Translations under genes and position numbers: made by a program
Shown: positions 1 through 10,021 of the stretch, piece by piece
Numbering within the stretch: position 1 is the first letter of the stretch
Layout: each line of letters starts with the position of its first letter
Source of the DNA: Venturia oleaginea
Lineage: Eukaryota; Ascomycota; Dothideomycetes; Venturiales; Venturiaceae
Length of the DNA: 64,000 nucleotides
Assembly: GCA_013176395.1 (NCBI GenBank)
Contig: JABMLP010000009.1
Span: forward strand, 930,001 to 994,000
Reading direction: 5' to 3'
Notes under the pieces: generated by a model
What the model was told of the DNA's origin: nothing
What the model saw: the letters and a program-made list of their open reading frames with translations, nothing else
The model's database searches: none

Positions 1-347
1 GAGATGGCGTTGAAAACAGCTCTATCATGCTTTGTTGGCAGCAAGTGCCATAAACGCTGCCCCATCAACAAAGAGGACAACAGCTCAAAGGTCGACTGTG
101 CTGGCAAAGATTCGCACAACTCATCAACATGTTCGCTAGGAGTATCCCTTCCCTTTACGTCCACGCGACCGACTGTATTTTACAGGGGTGATGATGTATT
201 TCATTTGACGCCTCTATCCATCCACGTCTACAAAATCTGATCTACTACCAAACACTAATTGGCCCAAGAGCAAAGAAAGACTTGATCCAAAAACGCTATT
301 CTCCGATATCCTTTTTTCCAAACAAAAGAGGGGACCCTATGATCCTG
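1..347. other. Region downstream of the Argonaute gene, no gene seen
   Basis: Short overlapping reading frames occur here, but none shows a recognisable domain, a plausible splice structure or a convincing start. This is probably 3' untranslated and intergenic DNA of the Argonaute gene. Confidence 0.5.
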
Positions 348-3300
348 CTATACCCAGAACTGGCTGTCCTTAATCTTGTCGTGCACGCCCGATGTCCAAT
401 CCGCATTCGTCGCGCTGAACTCGGATTCGGATCCAACGTTCTCGTGCATGGTCGAGTACAAGTACTGAGCTCCTCGTTCAGCTACTCTATCTGCGTAGTA
501 TGCTGGAGTGGCGATGGAGACTGCTTTCGTTGCACGGTGGTATCCATAGCACATGGCGAGCGTCTATTAGTGGTCAATAATGGGCCATCAAACATCGACG
601 TCTTCATAGCTTACCGTCTTCTCTAGGTCGGCAGCATTGAAACCAATCTCGTTCTTAATAACAATGTAATGAGCCGGTCGGGCAGTTCCCTGAAGAGCCT
701 TGTGGGGTTGGAGATAAAAGTCCCAAGCCTTATCACCATAACCGGTGACGTGACGATCCACGACGGTTCCAGGAACAGTATTGTACGAACCCTTCGTCGG
801 ATCTTTTGGACCGATGTCTGTGTGATCCTTGCTGGTGGGATAAAAGCGGGTGTGGTGACGCTTGCCAACGATCTAACGAATGATTAGCATGGGAAGCTTT
901 CGCAATGCAGAATATACTCACAATAATTGAAGTCTTGGGGTGCTTGGTTTGAGCACCGTAGAGAAGCTCGAACGCCTTGACGATCGATGGGAACTCGGTG
1001 TTGAGTACCAACTTGAATTGGCCTTCGGAGACTCCATCGCGGTAGATCATCACCTTGGTGGGCAATTTGCCGCCATTTTTCCTCCTAAACGACTCGAGAC
1101 GGCCTTTCATGAGTTCTGTCAGGCCCTCCACCATTTCAACGCGAGAAGTCTGGATGCGGAGATCAGCTGTCCAGCTAGAGAGATTGGCGTCATGGCTGGA
1201 GACGATAGCAGCAATACTCGGAGCCTTGCTTTGACTATCGGGCGATGGGTGTGTGACATCGATACCGACGACCATGGTGTCTTTGTCGATCAACTTGAGG
1301 TGCCTCTGTTCAACCGACCAAGCTTGTCCTCCAGCTTTGGCGCAAAACTTCAACGCAAGATTGCCGATCAACATTAGATCTGGCCTCTGGTCGACTTTGA
1401 CAGGGACGATCTTGCCACAGTTCTCATCCTTTATCAAGACAGTATGGATGCCGTACTCGACATCACCCATCAACTTGATCAGAGAATACAGCAGCTTGTT
1501 GTAAGATGGCACGGCAATGAGACACCAAGAAACACCTTTGGACGCGAGATCCTTGAACTTGACATCAAGAGCTCCCTTGACCCTTTCCGTATTCTCTCTG
1601 TTGGCTGCCCCACCGAGTACCAACATGGCCAGTGGCGGCCTCGCATCATTGACAGCCATTCCGTAGCCTTTTAGCTGCTGCACGACTGAAGCGAGACATT
1701 GCGCAAAGTTTTGGGTTTGTAGGGCTTGGTTGCCCTCCTGGATTTGAAATCCAGTGAAGATGCCGCCTAACCTCGCACCACGGTTGAACTGCTGATTTAC
1801 GAGATTCCATCCGCCGTCATGAACAGGAGTTGGTCGTTTGAATGAAAGCGTTGGAGCAGTGAGAATACGGGCAGGAATTGTTAGCATCTCAGTTCCCACG
1901 GAAAGCCCAAACTTGTCTATATGGGAAGCCTGCTTGTCCGAAGTGATGGACATTACTTGCAAGCCCTTACCTTCGATAGATTCTGCGTTGAGATTCGGGA
2001 AACGAGCGGCGAACGTGATCATGCCCCTGGTTTCCAAGCCATTCAACGTTCTGCGAGCTGGCTGGCCGCCAACCACGTAGCAAAGCTCGGAAGGAATAAG
2101 CTGAGGTTTACTGCTCGTTCCGCAGTTGACCAAAGGCATTTGTGGCTTACTCAAGTCTTGGTTGTATTCTGTCCACTATCAGCAATCGTTATCATAGGGA
2201 CAAGATAAGTAACACACTCTGCTTGAAAAACTCTTCGACCGTCGTCGTCACCTTCTTGCCAGCAGCGTTCTCCCATTCAAACATGTGCTGCTTTGCAGTT
2301 TGGCCTTGTTGAGGGGCAAGTCCGAAGACTGATTTCACCTTTGTCACGCTGACCACCTGTCCAGCCGCATTCTTTTCCGTGGTATACTTCGTGAGAACCT
2401 TTAGACCTTTGATAAAAGATGACAGTTCTTGTAGCACTCGCCGATTCGAAGGATCCCTTGGGCCAACGAATTTGGTCATGAGGTCACTTAGGCGTCCTGG
2501 CTCATAAAACGCAGCCGCTGCGACGTTCAGATTGAGGAGCACCCGCCGTGGTCCCAATCGAACAGAGGAGTAGTAACCACGAAGAGCAAGCAGACCAAAG
2601 CCCAAGTCCATCGACTCGACACCGGGATGGTTGCCAAATTGATGCGTAAAGGGGAAAAACTTGTTTTGTCCCATCGGTGAGATATTGTCCTCGAAATTTG
2701 GCGCGCGAGAAAACAATACGTTAAGAGCTTGTCGAACATCCTCCTTTGGGCTATAGACACCGCTGCCTGATGAACTGCTCACGTATTCAAAGAGTTCACT
2801 TACGGCGTATGAAGCGGTGTGGTGGATCTTCAAGGTCCGCTCACGTCGTTGACGGGCTGTTTGTCGTCCAGCATCTTCATTCGGCGAAACGGCAGGGAAT
2901 GGTGTTTCATAGCGATCGTGAAGCACGATCTTGAATGTGGCACGGTCTATTGGTCCCAAATCCAACTTCGAATTGGCGTATATCGTCCTGCCGTAATCGG
3001 ATGCAGCAGTCGTTTTACTGAAGACTTGATGAGCGAGAAACAGCTCCATATAGCGACGGACCTTTTTCCGTGCAAGTCCAGCATCAGGCTCGATATCAAC
3101 ATGATAGCGATATATGACTTGGTTTTTATTCTTCAGCGTAACGTTGAAGAAATTGGTTCGGAGTACCACCGGTCTACCGTCTACTCCATAGGCTGGGCGA
3201 CGAGGGAGGTTTTCCTCCAACGTAAGTGACCCAAAAGCATTGGTTGGATCTTTGACGACCACATCCTCGAATTTGGTGATGTCGGCATCTGGTGTAGTGA

Positions 3301-3669
3301 TTGGCTGGCCCTCCCTAGATCATGATTAGATCTCAGTAGCAAGCTGGGTGGCCAAGGCTGATTCTGGCGCAAGGTTTCGAGGCCATAAAAAATCTAAACG
3401 TACCTGTAGATACCTCTATAGCCTCTTTTAGCACCTCCTTGACCTCCTTGACCTCCTTGACCTCTGTTGCCGCCTCCTCGACCTCTATCGCCGCCTCCTC
3501 GACCTCTATCGCCGCCTCCTCGAACTCTATCGCCGCCTCCTCGACCTCTATCGCCGCCTCCTCGACCTCTATCGCCGCCACCACGTCCATCACGGTCACC
3601 ACCGCCACCACGTCCTCCACGGTCTCCGCCACCACGTGGGCCTCCGCGACCTCTGCCTCGGTCTGCCAT
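348..3669 (-). CDS. Argonaute protein (RNA-silencing effector) with RGG-repeat N-terminus
   Basis: Small-RNA-guided Argonaute, the core of RNA-induced silencing complexes. The model has five exons: 3669-3404, 3314-2218, 2168-922, 872-615 and 563-348, giving 1027 residues. All introns are GT..AG of 49-89 nt, and family sequence is continuous across them (for example EEFFKQ-KYNQDL and KTSII-IVGKRHHTRFYP). Residues 1-88 are an arginine/glycine-rich tail with tandem GGDRGRG repeats. N-terminal, linker, PAZ (about 330-460), MID and PIWI (about 700-1000) regions follow. PIWI catalytic residues visible are D in IDVTHPSP (about 758), D in YRDGVSEGQF (about 832), a candidate glutamate near 799 and a final D in AYYADRV (about 981), so the tetrad looks like DEDD. 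The start ATG at 3669 was chosen because the reading frame further upstream offers only a TTG. The lineage (quelling or meiotic silencing type) cannot be decided from the sequence alone. Confidence 0.95.
3460..3610 (-). repeat. Tandem 21-bp repeats coding for the Argonaute RGG tail
   Basis: About five near-identical 21-bp units lie head to tail, followed by more degenerate units. Each codes for seven residues of the form GGDRGRG on the minus strand. Unit length is a multiple of three, so copy-number change would keep the Argonaute frame. Confidence 0.85.
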
Positions 3670-5739
3670 AATTTCTATAGTCAAAATATGAGCAGAGTCA
3701 TGACGTCTTACGCAGCAGCCCTATTGGCGGTGAAATACTTTCGGTTTGGCATCTCCAAAACGGCCAGGTAACACACAACGACCGTGTCTTCTGTATGAAG
3801 ACCACAACGAGAACTGAAGACGCAGAAAAATGATGGAGTAACAGACTTACAGATTTGTTTGCGTTGTCGATGAGGGCTATGTGTATTGGTGAAGATGACT
3901 CAATCCGATATAAGAGACTCTATGTGTATTGGTGATGTCTCGATCCAATATCAGAGACTCTATGTGTATTAGTGAAGATTTTGGGTAGCAGCCTATATAG
4001 ACCTTATAGACGGTTACCCGACACCACTCTTAAGAATAAAGAAGAACGCAAAAACGAAATGATTTGCGGGCCTTGTCACGGATGGTCACACTCGTGCACA
4101 CACGTGTCCTTTATTGGCAGCTTGATGTCCAATTGGGATGATTTATGATATCGACCTGAGGGGTAATTGAATATAGAGATGGGTAAGCATGAACTGATGT
4201 TGTGGTGTTGGCATAGACGGACAGCGAATTGGGCAACCTAGGTTGAGATGAAAGTCCAGGGCTGCAGGGCATGATTGGATTCCAATCTCCCCACCGATTG
4301 CGCACGCCCGCTTAAAACTGCGCTCAAACGATGGGCCCCTCTAATTCGCGTCGGCGATCAGACCCGGGCTAGATACCGAACCGGATATTGCGTCGCGCAG
4401 TCACGAGCAGGGTCTTCCAAGAATAATTAAGAGACGCGCCCGGCCTGTCAAGCGGACGACTGCATATCCTACACGGTGCAGGAAGCGGTGAAGCCTGCCT
4501 GCCTGTCAGCAATCGGTGATGCCTGCCTGTCGGGCCTGTCGGGAATCATTCAAGAGGAGAAACACGACGAGATAAAAGCTGTGAGACCTGTGAAACGGCC
4601 TACCGTGTTACCACTCCAGAATTTCATAACCCCTCAAGCACCACCTAATCACCAGACATCCAACATGTTGAAAGGCTGATCCAACAAACTTAATCATTGT
4701 CAGGCTGGTAAACGTACCGTACACTGTGTGCCAAACATGCAAACGCCGTCCTCTCTGCCGGAATACGACGAACAATCGAATCATGCCCAGCACCAAACAT
4801 CTCCTTCTCCGCCACCTGTTGCTCTGTTATCGTCGCTTCCCGTCTTGCATCAAAACCCCCATCGTTATTCGTCGACAAAGCATCAAGCGTCGTCATTTGA
4901 AGCTCAACAAATGCACGTATCATAGATTGACACGCTGCGGCCCGCCATTCGGCTCGCAGGCTTTCTTTTACCCCTGGGATGAGGAGATGAAGAATCCCAG
5001 GGTTAGAGCCTTACCTGTAGGAAGATGGAATTCGGTCACCGGTGTTCCAGTTTTCCTGCAGCTCTCACACCTCCAGAGGGGCAGCAGTCCAAGCTCTTGC
5101 CGTCTCGCGCAGTCAAGGCTGATTTCCGCTTCCAAGTTCTTCCACTAGCCCTTCCGTCTTGGGGTACTTAATAACTTCCAAGCCCTGTCCCATCTTCACT
5201 TCTCAATCAAAAGGTATTGAAAGAAACTGAGAGCAGGCAACATATCTCATCAGAATTCCCAGAACGTCCGGGAATGTCCATATCTAGACGAAGATCGATG
5301 AGAGGAATGATGGGTCAAGTACTCCAGGTGGAACGCTAATAAACCAGGAATAGGAAATAAAAGAATTCCAATTTCTCGGACTATGATGTTAGCTATCTAT
5401 GTTGTTCTAACAGCTGGACCACATTTGAGGGATTCAGTGCTGATCTGAAGTCATGTTGTCTGTTGTCATCTGGATTGATCTTGTTGCAAGGCCGCATTTG
5501 ACAACGACGAACCGGTAATCAAGAATTGTGGCGGGACGAACGATCGAAATGCATGCACGTACAGTGGGAAAAACGATTCCTGTCCGTCCATTTTGTAGTA
5601 TGCATTACATCTGTTTCTCAACAAGCGAAGTTTGTGATTACCGGGTCGGCATTGTCAACTGCGGCCTCGCAGCAAATCCAATCCTCGAGCATGACAATAG
5701 ACAACATAGCTTCAGATCAATAGTCGATCATCAATTATA
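3670..5739. other. Long intergenic region between Argonaute start and the deleted pogo element
   Basis: About 2 kb. It holds the Argonaute promoter side, a short tandem repeat at about 3876-3980 and a CCTGCCTG/CCTGTCGGG-type short-repeat patch near 4490-4550. A small inverted repeat (CCCTGGGAT..ATCCCAGGG) lies near 4970-5005. Several overlapping reading frames of 60-140 codons exist between 4476 and 5150, but none has a domain, signal peptide or codon pattern that I can support as a gene. Confidence 0.5.
3876..3980. repeat. Imperfect tandem repeat, about 41-bp unit, 2.5 copies
   Basis: The string CTATGTGTATTGGTGA occurs at the start of the first two units, and with one change (CTATGTGTATTAGTGA) at the start of the third. 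Each full unit continues with a related CAATCCGATATAAGAGA-like segment. It lies about 210 bp upstream of the Argonaute start. Confidence 0.7.
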
Positions 5740-5741
5740 TA

Positions 5742-6781
5742 ACGTATTCCACCACCGAGCCGGCCACTTTTCCTTGGCACAGCCCTTATCCTCTTCAACA
5801 CGCAATGTCTCAACAACGCAACGCGATAGCCGTTCAAGAAGAAGGCAGAATTGATCTCGCTCTTCAGCCTTATACCTCGGCCAATTTCAAAGCCTACGGC
5901 GCGCTGCTTCAGCCTTCAACATCAAACACCAAAGGCTCTCTGATCGGCTCTGCGGAATTACCTCTCGATCTCAAACTCGCCCAAACTCCCATAAGCTCAC
6001 TGCAAAAGAAGATCAAACGCTTATCCAATATATTCTCGACCTCAATTCGCAAGGATTTGCGCCCCGGCTGTGTGAGGTGGCAGATATGGCGGGTAAACTA
6101 CTGGGTATACGCGGTGGAGAGCCAGTAGGCAAAAACTGGGCTGAGAGATTCGTAACGCGCTCAGATGAGCTCAAGGTAGCCTTCAATCGAGCAAAGGATA
6201 GGCAGAGGATACTACAGGAAGATCCAGAGATTATCGGCGCGTGGTTCAAGCTCGTTGCAGATACTAAAGCCAAGTACGGCATCCACAACAAGGATACGCA
6301 CAACTTTGACGAGATTGGCTTCCAGATGGGCGTTATTGGGTCAATGAAGGTCTTCACAGCTTCTGAAAGACGTACACGGCCTAACTGATCCAGCCAGGCA
6401 ATCGCGAGTGGGTTACAGTTATTCAGAGTATCTGCGCCGCTGGGTATGCGACCCTGCCCTTCATTATCTACAAAGGACGCGTTCACATCTCTGCGTGGTA
6501 TGAGGAGGCAGATATACCACGGAATTGGAAGCTCTCGGTTTCTGAGAACGGCTGGACAAACAATGCGCTTGGTCTTAAGTAGTTGAAGCACTTTGACGCG
6601 CATACAAAGGCGCGTCAAGTAGAGGGGTGCGCGAACGTGTAAAAAGGATATTGAGATATCTTCTGAATCAAATAGCAGAACGACAGACTTGGAATCTATT
6701 GTTGATAGCGATAAAATTGAAGAGGCGTAATATGAGTTGGTCGTGCCAAGGAAAAGTGGCCGGCTCGGTGGTGGAATACGT
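5742..6781 (+). mobile_element. Internally deleted pogo/Fot1-type DNA transposon (non-autonomous)
   Basis: A 1,040-bp relative of the element at 56980-58828. It is bounded by perfect 39-bp terminal inverted repeats beginning ACGTATTCCACCACCGAGCC and flanked by TA on both sides (5740-5741 and 6782-6783), as expected of Tc1/mariner-superfamily insertion. Comparison with the long copy shows a deletion of about 770 bp: sequence matching about 57883 of the long copy jumps at about 6622 to sequence matching about 58655. The lost part includes the second and third catalytic aspartates. The right end lies only 38 bp from the stop codon of the GH81 gene. Confidence 0.9.
5805..6720 (+). pseudogene. Broken pogo/Fot1-type transposase inside the deleted element
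   Basis: The remnant opens with MSQQRNAIAVQEEGRI, parallel to the intact copy's MSQQQNAQSSNREGRI. It then loses frame in the helix-turn-helix part and resumes in another frame (6077-6388) with a stretch containing the first catalytic Asp in HNFDEIGF. That stretch ends at an in-frame TGA where the intact copy reads on. The region from about residue 270 onward is deleted except for the last ~30 codons. It cannot make an active enzyme. Confidence 0.9.
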
Positions 6782-6819
6782 TATATGTAGACACCTTTTT
6801 AACTCCTCTCATAACCGTA

Positions 6820-9814
6820 TCATGCTCCTCCCAACGCGGCGCAATAAGCCAGATACCACGTCCGACTAGCCCCACCATCAATCCATCCATAATCGAAATT
6901 CTGCTGCTCAAAGAATCTGTAGGCAGTCTGAGGATCAACGAGAGCAAGATTGGCATAGAGGATACCGCGCCATCCGCCGCCTACAGAGTCGACGCGGGAG
7001 TTGGAGAAGTAAGTGGACCATTCTTCGCGGACTGCGGACGAGTTTAGTCAAAAGCCAGGGCAGGGAATAGGAGAGGAGAGGATGAATAGTATGACATACC
7101 AAAAGTAGGTGTCCTAATAAGCGCTGAACACGGGTTCAACGGAATCATATGAATACCCTGGATAAACTCTGGATTCATCCCAAAGTACGTCGCGTGATCA
7201 ACTTTATTTTCGAAGGTAATTCCTGTAACCTTGTTACCCCGGATCTGCTCTGGTTGAGTGGTGTTACTCTCTTCCATTAGAAAGTACGTTTGAAATACCC
7301 TCTTCTGGATCGCTAACATCAAATCGCCCCTCGCCTCAAGATTCACGTCTCGGATCGTGCTACCCCACATCTTCAAAGCATACGAAGCGAATGAATCCTC
7401 AGAGGTTGACTCCTCATCCTTACCATCCGCGGATTCGAAGAGGCCTTTTGCCCAGGAGTGGCCGTGATACCAGTCAAAAGAGCGGGAGAAGGGAAATTCG
7501 GCGTCATTGACTGGGTTTGCGAAATCTCGCACGAGCATCTGAACCCAGGTTTTATTCTTTCCGCCGTTCTCTTCAAGCCAGTTGGGATCGATCATTCCGA
7601 TGACCGAGGCAGTGTAGACGAAGTATCCATAGTGGAAATGATGGTCGTTGTAATATCCGTTTCCGAAATCTGCGCCTGCGTCCTTTAATCCAGCCGTGGA
7701 AACAACGCCGCGCCAGCCTTTTTCGTAGACTAGAGGGTTGATTTGTATGTTTTCTACAAAGACGGCGAAGCACTCTTTGAGTTTGTTCAGGACCTTTGTC
7801 GTCAATTCTGGAGGAGTGGGGACGAGGGAGTGCAAGACGTAAAGCATCATTGCGAATTTTCCGAGACCTTTGCCGCTAAAGTACATGCTATCGAGACAAC
7901 ATTGACCCTTGAAATCTTGGTCCGCCTCTGTTTGGGCAGCGGATAGGATGGCGTTTGTAGCTTGAGATGAAAGGGTTGTTATGGAACCTTTTTGCGGCGT
8001 CCAAGGAGCGAAGGATATGGTTGTGGGAAGGGTTTCGGAGAGGTGCCATGAATCTGCTTGAACGGCTGTGCCCAGACCCTTTGTGGTTGTTTGAAGGCGC
8101 AAGGGCGTCACAGAGCCTGCGGTGGCGCGGGTGAAGGAGGAAAGGTGGTGAGGGAGTGCGTACCTATAAGATATGAGAAAGGACTGGATGAGGGCCTGAT
8201 AACTTACATTATCAAAGGATTTGGGATCCCTGCTTTCTCCCATGTGAGGCTGTAGTTCCCCCTTCCGCCATCCAAGTTTCCGTTAATTGTGCATGATATA
8301 GCGTAGGCACCAGCGCTTCGGTCATAGACGTCCTCAGGAGAGCCATGAGGTAATTTCGCGACTTGGATGGTGCCCGTAAACCCAGCCCTGGCTTTGATCT
8401 CGTGGTTGCTGGTTTTGTCAAGAGTTTCCATTCCCTGTGCATTTTGAGGAGTGAGATAGAGCAACCAAGTTTTCCTATCCTCCAGAATAACTCTGAACTT
8501 GCTTGTGGCACCATTGTTTAGCTGTCCTGCTGGATGTAGATCGCGGAAGAAGACCGAAGATTGGATGAGCGGAGTACAATCTTTGTAAACGCCAGTCACA
8601 AAACCCATCCCTTGCAGAAGAGGAAAAGTTACGATAGGATTTGCCTCTCGGTTTGGCGAAAAGTTGGCGTTCACGCTGAAGGATTGCAGAGAATCACTCG
8701 TGAGGACTGTTTGGTCTCCCAATTCGGCAGCGGACAATAGTATCGACTGAATTCCTGTCTGCCATCAGTTCTGCCACACTACTCAATGTGATTCTTTCCC
8801 TACCAATAGGATTTATATAATACTGACTCGCTCCAGACGGAGTCGCAGGACCAAAAGCAAGCTGCTCTCGATCAATCTGAGATATGGAAAGTCCCCAACT
8901 CTTAGCATTTCCTCCGCCTTTAGACCAGCAAACAGAGTAAGGATGCGTCCAAACCGAGCATCCTTGGTTTCCAAGTACGAAATTGGAATAGAATGTGCTG
9001 GTCTGAAGAGGGATGTCTGGACATGAATCTATCGGATGACATCCCGGGTCGTCAATACGCCCATTTCGGGAGCGTATGAAATCTCGCGGAACGGGATGAT
9101 CTGCATAGTGGTCGATTAGTATCCCGTTGTTGGATATGGGAGTAAAGATGTCATTTGAGCTGGTGTTTCTCGGTTGCGTTGGTTGTGACGGTGGTTGTCC
9201 AAAGAAACTCTGTTGGTTAGGCGGGCTGTAGTTTGGGGCTTGATACTGAGTCGGAGTTGGCGGCGATTGATATTGGTTCGGAGGCTGATATTGATTCTGA
9301 TGCTGATATTGGTTTGGAGATTGGTACTGGTTCTGAGCCTGATATGGATTCTGGGCTTCATACTGATTCTGTCCCTGATATTGACTCCCACCTTGATATC
9401 CTTGAAACTGATTCGGCGCCTGGTACTGACTCGGTGGTGCCTGTCCTTGGTAATACTGCTGTCCTACATTTTGCTGCCCTTGATAGTATTGATTTTCCTG
9501 ACTTTGAGGTTGACAATATTGGTTTTGATGATGTTGCTGGCCGGGGAACTGTCCGCCAGTCTGCTCGTTGTTTTGTTGGTTGTTTTGCGAATGACGCGCA
9601 TCTTGTACAGCTTTAAATGCTGCTTCGGCATACTTTCTAAATGGCTACATATGATTTAGTAAACAAATTACGATAAGTGAGTTGATGCGCGGAGGGGAGA
9701 AGATGGATTTCGATGAGAATGAGGGCTTTCTTACCATGATGAAGTTGAGAATTACCTATGGCCGCATCGAACTGATCTTGAGCGATGTATAACTGCAAGC
9801 CGACATGTAATCAT
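6820..9814 (-). CDS. GH81 endo-1,3-beta-glucanase with Gln/Asn/Tyr-rich N-terminal repeat region
   Basis: Glycoside hydrolase family 81 enzymes cleave internal beta-1,3-glucan bonds in fungal cell walls. The proposed model is 9814-9756, 9636-8804, 8754-8208, 8163-7100 and 7031-6820 (904 residues). Every junction from 9636 onward restores the family sequence (QYYINPIG-IQSILLSAAEL; PLIM-YALPHH; TPTF-VREEW). The catalytic region includes FGNGYYNDHHFHYGYF and KDEESTSEDSFASYALKMWG, with the general acid/base candidates D and E. The C-terminus ends GASRTWYLAYCAALGGA. Before the GH81 domain lies about 100 residues of QYQxPNQ-like repeats. There is no signal peptide in this model. The first exon (MITCRLAVIH...) is the weakest part: it is the only start I could join in frame, because the Q-rich exon has no Met. 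S. pombe Eng2 is a known intracellular member of this family. Confidence 0.9.
9230..9470 (-). repeat. Coding tandem repeat, QYQxPNQ-type heptads in the GH81 protein
   Basis: A run of imperfect 21-bp units codes on the minus strand for NQYQSPNQYQHQNQYQPP-like sequence. The composition is almost only Q, N, Y, P and G. Confidence 0.8.
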
Positions 9815-9849
9815 AAGATGGATGGAAAGCTTCAAAACTTGAATGGACG

Positions 9850-9878
9850 TGTTGTTGTTGTTGTTGTTGTTGTTGTTG
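9850..9878. repeat. (GTT)n microsatellite
   Basis: About nine GTT units in a row ((AAC)n on the minus strand), just upstream of the proposed GH81 start and so probably in its 5' untranslated or promoter region. Confidence 0.9.
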
Positions 9879-10021
9879 AGGTCACGATCAATGAAGTCAT
9901 ATTCAAACGAGGTCTCATAGGAAAGTCACTTAATGTACACAAGACATAATTTGAGATCAAATCAATCAACTAGTAGTAGACGTTTTTTGTATATGCTATT
10001 AAAATCATATCATAGTATAAT

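Noticed and set aside
4726..5148. 140-codon plus-strand frame upstream of the deleted pogo element
   Set aside because: Two overlapping frames compete, composition is unremarkable, there is no domain and the first start codon is weak.
9195..9659. Hydrophobic Leu/Ile-rich plus-strand frame that could pass for a membrane protein
   Set aside because: It is the reverse complement of the Q/N/Y repeat region of the GH81 gene.
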